Below are positions 57,324 through 64,000 of a stretch of DNA of 64,000 nt, piece after piece. The translations under genes and the position numbers were made by a program. The DNA is taken from positions 88,347 to 152,346 of the forward strand of contig JAJRUM010000019.1 in NCBI GenBank assembly GCA_024277815.1. Reading direction: 5' to 3'. The notes beneath the pieces are model-generated. The model saw only the letters and a list, made by a program, of their open reading frames with translations. It had not been told where the DNA came from and made no database searches. The DNA is from Gammaproteobacteria bacterium. GTDB lineage: Bacteria; Pseudomonadota; Gammaproteobacteria; Xanthomonadales; SZUA-36. Position 1 is the stretch's first letter. Each line of letters opens with the position of its first letter.

Positions 57324-58274
57324 ATGGATAAAGGTTTAACGGTTTACGCGCCTGCTTCATCCGGCAACCTGTCAGTCGGCTTTGATGCCCTTGGCCTGGC
57401 ACTGGCTCCCATCGATGGCAGCTTGCTGGGTGACTGCGTCAGCATCATGCCAGGTACGCCGTCTGACTGGACTTTGTGTCTTGACGGGCCGTTTGCTCAC
57501 GCACTGCCGCCAGACCAGGAGCAGAATATAGTCATCACATCCTGCCGCCGTTTTGAGCAGGCCACACGCCATGCGGGCGTTGATATCCGGCCATTGAATA
57601 TGACGTTGCAAAAACATTTGCCAGTGGGCAGTGGCTTGGGGTCCAGCGCCAGTTCGATCGTAGCCACGCTGGTGGCGGTCAATAATTATTTCGGTCGACC
57701 GTTAGACCGGCCTGCTCTGCTGCAGCTGATGGCGGAAATGGAAGGCAGCATCAGTGGAGAAATTCACCTGGATAATATTGCCCCAAGCCTGCTTGGCGGT
57801 TTGCGCTTATGTATGCCCGGCGGCGCTCGTCAGTATGCCCTGCCATGGCCGGGCCACTGGCAATCGGTCGTGTCATGGCCTGGCACGTGTCTTGAGACCC
57901 GCCCGGCGCGGGAAGTTCTGCCATCAACGTATGCGCGCAAAACTGTGGTTGCACATGGTGCCCAGTTTGGCCTGTTTGTACATCAACTTCATCAGGGTGA
58001 AGCGGCTGCAGCCGCCGATTGCCTGATCGATTTGTTGGCGGAGCCCTATCGGAAGTCGTTGTTGCCAGGGTTTGAGGAGGCCAGAGATGCCCTGACCCGT
58101 ATCGGTGCGCTGGCGGTTGGCATATCCGGGTCCGGGCCAACCGTATTCTGTATCGTGGACGACAGCCATGTGGCAACACAGGCCGCAGGGTGGTTGCAGC
58201 AACATTATATTAAAAATGCGACGGGGTTCGTACATATCTGCCGGGCCGACCTGGCGGGGGCCCGGGAAGTTTGA
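57324..58274 (+). CDS. thrB: homoserine kinase
   Basis: 316 residues from the ATG at 57324; a GTG at 57291 overlapping the thrA stop is an alternative. GHMP-kinase family: VYAPASSGNLSVGFDALGLA at the N-terminus, ATP loop LPVGSGLGSSASSIVATL and the C-terminal GISGSGPTVFCIV. It phosphorylates homoserine for threonine synthase. GGTGAGG precedes the ATG. It is the middle gene of thrABC. Confidence 0.94.
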   Translation: MDKGLTVYAPASSGNLSVGFDALGLALAPIDGSLLGDCVSIMPGTPSDWTLCLDGPFAHALPPDQEQNIVITSCRRFEQATRHAGVDIRPLNMTLQKHLPVGSGLGSSASSIVATLVAVNNYFGRPLDRPALLQLMAEMEGSISGEIHLDNIAPSLLGGLRLCMPGGARQYALPWPGHWQSVVSWPGTCLETRPAREVLPSTYARKTVVAHGAQFGLFVHQLHQGEAAAAADCLIDLLAEPYRKSLLPGFEEARDALTRIGALAVGISGSGPTVFCIVDDSHVATQAAGWLQQHYIKNATGFVHICRADLAGAREV

Positions 58275-58291
58275 AGCAGAGGTGGTAAACC

Positions 58292-59566
58292 ATGCAGTTC
58301 ATTAATATCAGTCACCCGGAACAAAGCGTCAGTTTCGCACAAGCCGTTGTAACCGGGCTGGGCAAGGGCCAGGGCCTGTTTTTTCCAGGGCAACTTCAAC
58401 CTCTGGCAGAAGTCGAAGGCCTCTTAGAACTGGACTTCGTTAGCCGCAGCAAAGTGATCCTGCAACACCTGGTTGGCGACTCGATGTCAGCTGAAGTATT
58501 GCAGACCTGCGTTGAACAGGCGTTTAATTTCCCGCTGGAGATGTCAGCAGTCGGCGATGGAACACTTGCGCTGGAGCTTTTCCATGGCCCGTCGCTGGCG
58601 TTCAAGGATTTCGGTGCGCGGTTCATGGCGCAGTGCCTGGCCGGGTTTAATGCCGGCCGGCGAACAACCATACTCACTGCAACATCAGGTGATACCGGCG
58701 CGGCCGTCGCGTTGGCGTTTTATGCTCAACCAGGTATTGATGTTGTTGTACTGTACCCGCAGGGCAAAGTGACGCCGCTACAGGAAAAGCTGTTCTGTAC
58801 GCTGGGTGGGAATATCCGCACGATTGCGATAGAAGATGATTTTGATGCCTGTCAGAAACTGGTCAAAGAGTCTTTTGATGACCAGGCGCTGGTGACTGAG
58901 GTGGGGCTCAATTCGGCAAATTCGATCAATGTTGCCCGTTTGCTGGCCCAGGTTTGTTACTACTTTGAAGCCGTAGCCCGATTGCCACACGGCAGAGCGC
59001 CTGTGTTCAGCGTTCCCAGCGGCAATTTTGGCAATATGACGGCAGGGTTGTTGGCCCATGCCATCGGCCTGCCGGTCAAACGCATGATTGCGGCCACCAA
59101 CCGCAACGATACGGTGCCGAGGTATTTACGTACGGGAAAATGGGACCCGCGGCCAACGGTTGCAACGATCACTAATGCCATGGATATTTCTCTACCCAAT
59201 AATTTCCCCCGGGTTTTGGAGTTGGGTGAGCGCCACGGCTTGCCACTGCAGGACCTGTTGACTTCTTTTTCTGTTTCGGATGACGAAACTCTGGAGGCCG
59301 TGCGAGCGCTGGATGCAATGGGCTATCTTGCAGATCCGCATAGTGCGTTGGCCTGGAAGGCGCTACAGGTGAGCCTGCAGGATGGCGAGACGGGCGTGTT
59401 CTTGTGTACGGCACATCCGGCCAAGTTCAAAGAAACGCTTGAAGGCGCGCTGGAGCGGCCTGTCCCACTGCCACCCGAGTTGCAATCGGTGGCTGAGAAA
59501 GAGGTTTTGAGTACGACCATGGCCGCTGACTTTGCAGCACTCAAGAGGTTTTTGCTCAATCAATAA
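58292..59566 (+). CDS. thrC: threonine synthase
   Basis: 424 residues. PLP enzyme that converts O-phosphohomoserine to threonine. The PLP lysine is in LAFKDFGARFMAQ, the cofactor phosphate loop is ATSGDTGAAVALAF, and SGNFGNMTAG is also typical. The ATG at 58292 has AGAGGTGG upstream and lies 17 bases after thrB. A GC-rich hairpin follows the stop. Confidence 0.95.
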   Translation: MQFINISHPEQSVSFAQAVVTGLGKGQGLFFPGQLQPLAEVEGLLELDFVSRSKVILQHLVGDSMSAEVLQTCVEQAFNFPLEMSAVGDGTLALELFHGPSLAFKDFGARFMAQCLAGFNAGRRTTILTATSGDTGAAVALAFYAQPGIDVVVLYPQGKVTPLQEKLFCTLGGNIRTIAIEDDFDACQKLVKESFDDQALVTEVGLNSANSINVARLLAQVCYYFEAVARLPHGRAPVFSVPSGNFGNMTAGLLAHAIGLPVKRMIAATNRNDTVPRYLRTGKWDPRPTVATITNAMDISLPNNFPRVLELGERHGLPLQDLLTSFSVSDDETLEAVRALDAMGYLADPHSALAWKALQVSLQDGETGVFLCTAHPAKFKETLEGALERPVPLPPELQSVAEKEVLSTTMAADFAALKRFLLNQ

Positions 59567-59570
59567 AAAA

Positions 59571-59591
59571 GCCCCGGACGTGGTCCGGGGC
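59571..59591. terminator. hairpin terminator after thrC
   Basis: A perfect 9-bp stem (GCCCCGGAC/GTCCGGGGC) with a 3-base loop lies 4 bases after the thrC stop. An A-tract precedes it and no T-tract follows. So it fits best as a Rho-independent terminator for leftward transcripts from the small genes at 59917-60272, while also able to stabilise the thr mRNA end. Confidence 0.7.
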
Positions 59592-59610
59592 AATGTGTCA
59601 TGGGAGTGAC

Positions 59611-59790
59611 ATGAAAATAAAAATGGTTGCCCTGACTCTCAGAAAAGTGAAGGAGGACACCACACTAATCAATGAGAGCCAGGGACTTTTTGCACCTGGC
59701 GTATCAACACAATCCTTTGCCGGGCCGAGTCCTTTCGGGCCAAATCCTTCAAGCAGCCCTGCCGGGCCGGTAACGCACTGGCACAAATAA
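59611..59790 (+). CDS. small hypothetical protein, possible peptide
   Basis: 59 residues, unrecognised. The ATG has GGGAGTG a few bases upstream. The first half is charged and Leu-rich (MVALTLRKVKEDTTL); the second half is rich in Pro, Ser and Gly (GPSPFGPNPSSSPAGP) and ends VTHWHK. This split is like a leader plus core, but no processing motif is certain. It is the only rightward candidate between thrC and the AraC gene. It could be a chance ORF. Confidence 0.35.
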   Translation: MKIKMVALTLRKVKEDTTLINESQGLFAPGVSTQSFAGPSPFGPNPSSSPAGPVTHWHK

Positions 59791-59916
59791 GGGTGCCCCG
59801 GTTTTTGTCTGACAGATGGGGGGGGAAATAACCTGCCAGAACACTAACAAAACCGGGACATAATCGTGGTAGCGGGCGTGGCTACCTACCCCCCCGGAAA
59901 CCTGTGGTCTTAAGCA

Positions 59917-60012
59917 TTAGCCAAAGACCATGAATAAATTGATCGTGATGGCAATGGCCGCACTGACTACAACCAGGCGCATAATGCTTCTCATAATTGC
60001 CATATTCTGCAT
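59917..60012 (-). CDS. very small membrane protein, 31 residues
   Basis: A short ORF starting MQNMAIMRSIMR and continuing with one hydrophobic segment (LVVVSAAIAITINLFMVF) to the end. GGAGG lies 5 bases before the ATG, an ideal ribosome-binding site. Positive charges before the helix suggest N-in orientation. It follows the 73-residue gene on the same strand. No family recognised. Confidence 0.55.
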   Translation of the reverse strand: MQNMAIMRSIMRLVVVSAAIAITINLFMVFG

Positions 60013-60050
60013 AACTGCCTCCATAGCGGTTTACTGCTAACGCACTGAAT

Positions 60051-60272
60051 TTACTGCTCCAGTTCTTTGTGTGAAAATATTTCGTCCATCATCAAGAGCT
60101 TCCTCTCGGCCAGGCTGCATGCGTATTGCATGCGCTCGGTTGCTTGTTCAGAAACGACGCCTCTCCGGCTCTTGATCATCTGGCGCCAGAAATTAATTTC
60201 TGCCAGCAGCATCTTTTCTTCTGTTTGCATAAGTTGCCTAATCTGTTTGCTACGATCATCAGCTGCTTCCAT
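60051..60272 (-). CDS. small hypothetical protein
   Basis: 73 residues, hydrophilic and helical (LMQTEEKMLLAEINFWRQMI, CSLAERKLLMMDEIF), no signal or membrane segment. There is no obvious ribosome-binding site. It lies 38 bases upstream of the 31-residue membrane protein and is divergent from the AraC-type regulator. Function unknown; codon pattern looks protein-like. Confidence 0.5.
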   Translation of the reverse strand: MEAADDRSKQIRQLMQTEEKMLLAEINFWRQMIKSRRGVVSEQATERMQYACSLAERKLLMMDEIFSHKELEQ

Positions 60273-60411
60273 GTAGCTGAAGTTGCGATGGGGGTACTTT
60301 AGGGGTCACGATGGGCCCTCGCTTGACATATATGGACAATGAGTTGACCGAAGTTTGCCGGTGGAAGAGAATGGAGCCATGCACCGCCTTTTTCCGGAAA
60401 CATAAGCACAC

Positions 60412-61413
60412 ATGTCTGTATTCGCACCCGGAGCGTTTAATTTATGGAAGACGGTCGAGTCGTATGGGCACGATCCCGAACCCTTATTTTCCGCTGAAGG
60501 CATCAAGCTGCAACTTCCGCTTGACCCATGTGTCCGCTTGCCATTTGAACAAATAGACCGGGTGCGGGAAAAAGCCGTCAGGCTGTGCGGAGACGAGGCA
60601 TTTGGTTTACGCTCTGCAGCGGTTTACCTGCCATCCCAGTTGGGGGCTCTGGGTTACGCCTGGCACGCCAGCCTGACCCTGAGAAGAGCGTGCATGCGCC
60701 TTGAGCGTTTTGTTCGTGTGATGAACAGCAGTGCCACGGTCAAGCTTGAAGATCGCGATGGTTGTCTGATCGTGACACTTGATATCGGCGCACAGAGCAG
60801 GACTGAAACCGCCCGGGATGACGCTGCATTGGCGATGTTGACGAGAATGTGCCGGTTGATTTGCGGGGATCAGTTTCGGTTGCACTCGGTGAGCTTTAAG
60901 CGCCCACGACCGCAGGATATCAAGCCCTATTTTGAGTTCTTTGCCTGTGAACTTAGTTTTGACCAAACTGACAATCGGCTGCATATTCCCCTGTCATTCG
61001 CGGATGAAACCCTGGCCGGGGCTAACCCGGAACTGGCGCTGCTCAATGACAAGGTCGTTACACGTCGGTTGGCGCGTATTGACAAGGGCGATATTGTTGC
61101 GCGGGTAAGGGCCGTTGTGCTGGAGCAGCTACCGCAGGGTGGTATCAGTGATGACACGGTGGCCAGGGTCCTGCATATGTCAGTGCGTACCCTGCATCGC
61201 CGACTGGTTGAGGCAGACAGCAGCTTCAGAGCTTTGTTGGTGGAGATGCGGCGTGACCTTGCCGAGGCGTATATCATGGATAACAGCCTGACCCTTACGG
61301 AAATATCCCTGTTGCTCGGCTTTTCTGAACCCAGCTCATTTTCCCGCGCGTTCAAGAGCTGGACCGGTGCGGCTCCCAGTGATGCACGCCAGGCTCGCCA
61401 GATGAGCGATTAG
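60412..61413 (+). CDS. AraC-family transcriptional regulator
   Basis: 333 residues. The N-terminal 190 residues resemble the arabinose-binding-like domain of OruR/ArgR-type regulators (RVREKAVRLCGDEAFGLRSA, PSQLGALGYAWHASLTLRRA). The C-terminus has the double helix-turn-helix (VARVLHMSVRTLHRRLVEA, TEISLLLGFSEPSSFSRAFKSW). Its 3' end overlaps the converging glycosyltransferase gene by 4 bases. Targets unknown; the adjacent divergent small genes are candidates. Confidence 0.9.
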   Translation: MSVFAPGAFNLWKTVESYGHDPEPLFSAEGIKLQLPLDPCVRLPFEQIDRVREKAVRLCGDEAFGLRSAAVYLPSQLGALGYAWHASLTLRRACMRLERFVRVMNSSATVKLEDRDGCLIVTLDIGAQSRTETARDDAALAMLTRMCRLICGDQFRLHSVSFKRPRPQDIKPYFEFFACELSFDQTDNRLHIPLSFADETLAGANPELALLNDKVVTRRLARIDKGDIVARVRAVVLEQLPQGGISDDTVARVLHMSVRTLHRRLVEADSSFRALLVEMRRDLAEAYIMDNSLTLTEISLLLGFSEPSSFSRAFKSWTGAAPSDARQARQMSD

Positions 61414-63266
61414 CGGAGAATTTCGCTTGCGGCGTTGCGTATTTCTGGCCAGGCCAGCAGCGCGGAGGAAAACCCGCGCCAACTCTTCCTCCAGAAAGCA
61501 ATCAGTTCAGCACCTTCCAGTGTCGATGGCTGGCCCTTAATTGGGAGGTCATTCTGGCTGGCCTGGGTGAAACTTTCACCCAGTTGTTCGATGCCGTCTT
61601 GCAGGTATTCCTGCCACTCAGCGGGTGCTGCCTCCGCGCTGTTTAGCAAATTGTCCATATGCCAGATCTGACCAGCCGTGTCGCGTAACACAGCTTCACG
61701 GTGGCTAGCAACCAGCGCACTTTCCGGCGCGGCGGCCAAGTCAGCAAAAAACGCTGCCAGTACAGCCATCCGTTCTGCCGGGTGGTCAGCGAGACAAGAC
61801 TTCTTGTTGTCCGGTATTAGCTCGACAAAGGATAAGGGGAATGATTCACCCGGCGTAAAATCCCGGTCTGCATCCTGCCATTGCCGCTTCGGAATTGGGA
61901 GGTGTGGGATGGCCCACGGATAATCCAGAGTGACCCCGGTCGGAAAGACAAAATCCAGCAGGTAACCGAATAACCGGTCTTCGCCCCGCAAAACCGGAAA
62001 ATAAGGTGGCAAATCCTGGCGGTTATCAAACCCGGTAATCTGTGACATGTTGGGCCGGGGTGAGAAATGCGGCTGGTTACGGCCAACCCAGACCATGCGG
62101 GTTTGCAAGGCGTTACTGGTTTTTTGCCGGGACGCCAGCATCTGTTTGATGGATGCCGGTGCCATATCCGGCAACCAGGTATTCATATTGGTGCCGGGGC
62201 AACCAAACAAGCCACATTCAGTGACCAGCACGGGGGATTCCAGATGCAACTCAGACATCTGCAATGCATTTGCGCCAGCCAGCCCGGCTGGCTTCAGGTT
62301 GTTTTGTCCGAGCACTTTCAGCGCTTCACCAAAGGGCAGTCCCAGGCACTGCATGTGGCGATTTACCGGATCCGGGTTAAGCGGCATGCGCTGGGAAACC
62401 CATTCATGCTCGCTGGCAAAAAAATCAGCATCGCGGGGTCTATCAGAGAAGGTGATATCGGGCTTCGGCCGGTGCGGGTCAAAAACATCACAAATGGTGT
62501 CGTCATCAAGCATAATGAGACGATGTCCACATGACAGCAGCAGCGCAAGATTGCGGGCCAGGCCACTGGTCCAGTGGTCTCTCCATAAGGACTGGTCAGC
62601 AAGAAAGCGAATGGCGCCCTCATGTTCCGGTAACTGCCGGCACAGGTTTTTTAACAGGGACTGCTGTTCCGACCGGCCAAAATATTGAATGGTGTTTTTA
62701 GTGTCGAAGGCGAATTTTGCAACCAGCTCCCGGTTTTTATCTATGCTTTCAGGTTGGCGTGAATCATCAACTACGTAGAGCTTGTGAAACTTGTTGGTAT
62801 CACAGTTGGTGTGTATGGATTTTAGCAGGCGTTCCAGCGCTGCCGGGCGTTCCCAGGTGATGATGACCACCACAGGATGGGCTTCCCCATGAGTTGGCTC
62901 CACTTGTTCAGTCGGGCGCTTGAGCTCATCACAGGATTTTTTGGCGGAAAGCATGATGCCGCTATCGAGCATGGATTGCAGAACCGCACGAATATCAGCC
63001 TGTTGGCCCTGCATTCCCGGGTTGCCGTCTACGATGCGCTCTACCTGTTCATCCATGGTGCGAAACTGGTCGCAGCTGAGCAGTGCTGTGTACACTTCGG
63101 GCATCACTACGGCGCGTTTGCCGGTACGGGAGTTGCGCAACAGAAGATTACCGCCGGGCAGCGGATAGGCCTTGCACAGATCAAAGGCCACATGGTCGGG
63201 TAATGGTTTGAAACTGCTGCCCGGATTGACCGGAATATCCAGGGAAAACTCAGTCTTGCTATTCAT
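61410..63266 (-). CDS. glycosyltransferase-like protein with PqqD-like N-terminal domain
   Basis: 618 residues. Residues 20-110 resemble the PqqD fold used as a peptide-recognition element (AYPLPGGNLLLRNSRTGK, LLSCDQFRTMDEQVERIV, AVLQSMLDSGIML). Residues 130-300 look like a GT-A glycosyltransferase (VVVIITWERPAALERLLKSI, LYVVDDSRQ, RLIMLDDDT with the DDD at 254-256 as metal site). The C-terminal 300 residues are unrecognised. Its ATG overlaps the upstream small exported protein gene (ATGA). It may glycosylate a peptide or protein; substrate unknown. Confidence 0.7.
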   Translation of the reverse strand: MNSKTEFSLDIPVNPGSSFKPLPDHVAFDLCKAYPLPGGNLLLRNSRTGKRAVVMPEVYTALLSCDQFRTMDEQVERIVDGNPGMQGQQADIRAVLQSMLDSGIMLSAKKSCDELKRPTEQVEPTHGEAHPVVVIITWERPAALERLLKSIHTNCDTNKFHKLYVVDDSRQPESIDKNRELVAKFAFDTKNTIQYFGRSEQQSLLKNLCRQLPEHEGAIRFLADQSLWRDHWTSGLARNLALLLSCGHRLIMLDDDTICDVFDPHRPKPDITFSDRPRDADFFASEHEWVSQRMPLNPDPVNRHMQCLGLPFGEALKVLGQNNLKPAGLAGANALQMSELHLESPVLVTECGLFGCPGTNMNTWLPDMAPASIKQMLASRQKTSNALQTRMVWVGRNQPHFSPRPNMSQITGFDNRQDLPPYFPVLRGEDRLFGYLLDFVFPTGVTLDYPWAIPHLPIPKRQWQDADRDFTPGESFPLSFVELIPDNKKSCLADHPAERMAVLAAFFADLAAAPESALVASHREAVLRDTAGQIWHMDNLLNSAEAAPAEWQEYLQDGIEQLGESFTQASQNDLPIKGQPSTLEGAELIAFWRKSWRGFSSALLAWPEIRNAASEILR

Positions 63267-63667
63267 CGGGAACCTGCATTGATTCTTTCCTCGCGGAGCT
63301 TATGGAGTTTGAGGCAAAATTGGCGACAGGCGGGTACGGACAAGTAAGGCTCTGATGTATTGTAGGACAATGCTATAGCGTGGTTTTCTGCCTGGGCCTT
63401 GAGTATCTGCTGCTCTTGCGTGGAATGCTTCGACGCCAGATCACCTACTAACAAAGCGGCGCTATCACATTGCTCAGTATCAAAATCGTACAGCCGGGGC
63501 ATTACTTCAGGCATCTTGTATATCTGCTGGCAAAAAAGCACCTGCCCCCATTTATCCTTGAGTTCGATGCGGGATAACTGATCGATGTCTGCGGCTGCAA
63601 GTGTTGATGCGAACGTGTAGAGCAGGATGGCAGCCGCTGTCATGGTGCGTTGGTATGGTTTATACAT
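63263..63667 (-). CDS. small exported hypothetical protein
   Basis: 134 residues with a signal peptide (MTAAAILLYTFASTLAAADI) and four Cys in the mature part (VLFCQQIY, TEQCDSAAL, PACRQFCLKLH), likely disulfide-forming in the periplasm. The ATG at 63643 is an alternative start. Coupled to the glycosyltransferase-like gene by a 4-base overlap, so the two probably act together. No family recognised. Confidence 0.65.
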   Translation of the reverse strand: MYKPYQRTMTAAAILLYTFASTLAAADIDQLSRIELKDKWGQVLFCQQIYKMPEVMPRLYDFDTEQCDSAALLVGDLASKHSTQEQQILKAQAENHAIALSYNTSEPYLSVPACRQFCLKLHKLREERINAGSR

Positions 63668-64000
63668 AATTCAATAAAGGGTAATTTTGTTGGCTGGATT
63701 GTAAGACAGCCGACGGGTGCTGTCCTGTTTTTATCGTTTGCAATTTATTCAGGGCAAAAAAAACAGGCGCCGCATTTGTGGCACCTGTTTCCTATCAACC
63801 CTGTACATAGTCCATTGCGGTTTTTTTTCGAAAAACACCAGGTGAGCAATTTTTGCTGTAAACAGCAGCGATTTTACCTGCTTTTAAACCGCCCGACGTA
63901 CAGCGGGTGGCGAAACTTTAACCTTAAAATCTGGCAACGGTAGAATTTGACCCCTGACTATCTACTGAGTGTTGCCGATCAGGAAATTCAGGACCCCCCT
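63668..64000. other. right-end intergenic stretch
   Basis: Apart from the terminator at 63756-63790, I see no supported gene in these 333 bases. A 97-residue rightward frame (63650-63943) has unusual composition and runs through the terminator, so it is not credible. The last 60 bases include TTTGACCCCTGA and GGACCCCCCT, reminiscent of repeat-flanking sequence, but nothing can be confirmed at the edge. Confidence 0.5.
63756..63790 (-). terminator. Rho-independent terminator for a leftward gene beyond the window
   Basis: On the minus strand, AAACAGGTGCC and GGCGCCTGTTT (63761-63790, one mismatch) pair, followed by a run of T (63756-63763 read as A on the plus strand). It probably ends a gene lying right of the window and insulates the small exported protein gene. 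Confidence 0.7.

Noticed and set aside
63650..63943. 97-residue rightward ORF at the right end
   Set aside because: It runs through a clear terminator hairpin and its composition is unlike neighbouring proteins.
63940..64000. End of an insertion sequence or RAYT-flanking repeat at the right edge
   Set aside because: Only short GACCCC-type words are visible; no terminal repeat pair or transposase can be shown within the window.

Overview
The window looks like the replication-origin region of a free-living or symbiotic sulfur-oxidising gammaproteobacterium. Core genes (dnaA, dnaN, recF, gyrB, glyQS, rpmH, rnpA, yidC, mnmE, cmoAB, thrABC, asnB) resemble gammaproteobacterial forms in length and motifs. 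The accessory content is almost entirely lithotrophic sulfur metabolism. No rRNA or tRNA genes, CRISPR arrays or intact insertion sequences were seen. I cannot name the species.

Layout. 1-5.7 kb: export adaptor plus ABC ATPase, cmoB-cmoA, a qmcA/nfeD pair in which qmcA carries an in-frame stop, and a class I glutamine amidotransferase. 5.7-8.7 kb: glyQ-glyS. 8.7-15.1 kb: gyrB, recF, dnaN, dnaA read leftwards, with a probable oriC (DnaA boxes beside AT-rich repeats) between dnaN and dnaA. 15.4-19.2 kb: rpmH, rnpA, yidC, mnmE read rightwards. 19.2-23.9 kb: soxXYZAKB plus a periplasmic DsrE-like protein, with no soxCD. 24.0-30.2 kb: an orphan solute-binding protein, an ECF sigma factor with an anti-sigma factor whose C-terminal domain is DsrE-like, and a divergent operon of DsrE-like protein, porin, SoxW-like thioredoxin and YeeE/TsuA-type thiosulfate transporter. 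30.2-36.4 kb: tusA-dsrE2 and qmoA-qmoB-hdrC-hdrB, all leftward. 36.5-40.8 kb: sat, an ankyrin protein, aprB, aprA. 40.8-44.6 kb: a YkgJ-type cysteine-cluster protein, a 112-bp inverted-repeat element, a class V aminotransferase, a membrane LuxR-type regulator and a cytochrome b. 44.7-49.4 kb: a three-gene 2-oxoacid:acceptor oxidoreductase with a GltD-like flavoprotein. 49.4-59.6 kb: AsmA-like protein, asnB, thrA (frameshifted), thrB, thrC. 59.6-64 kb: small ORFs, an AraC regulator and a glycosyltransferase with a PqqD-like N-terminal domain, coupled to a small exported protein.

How it works together (inference from families). Thiosulfate could cross the outer membrane through the porin and be oxidised in the periplasm by SoxXAK/YZ/B, or enter the cytoplasm through TsuA. 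Without SoxCD, sulfane sulfur would have to be passed to a cytoplasmic route; TusA and DsrE2 are carriers of that kind. Sulfite would be oxidised by AprBA and Sat with ATP formation, with electrons leaving AprBA through QmoAB-HdrCB. The sigma/anti-sigma pair with a periplasmic DsrE domain is the most novel-looking item: it could sense a periplasmic sulfur species and control the neighbouring uptake genes.

Two conserved genes, qmcA and thrA, are each broken by one small lesion. Sequence or assembly error is a real possibility for both.
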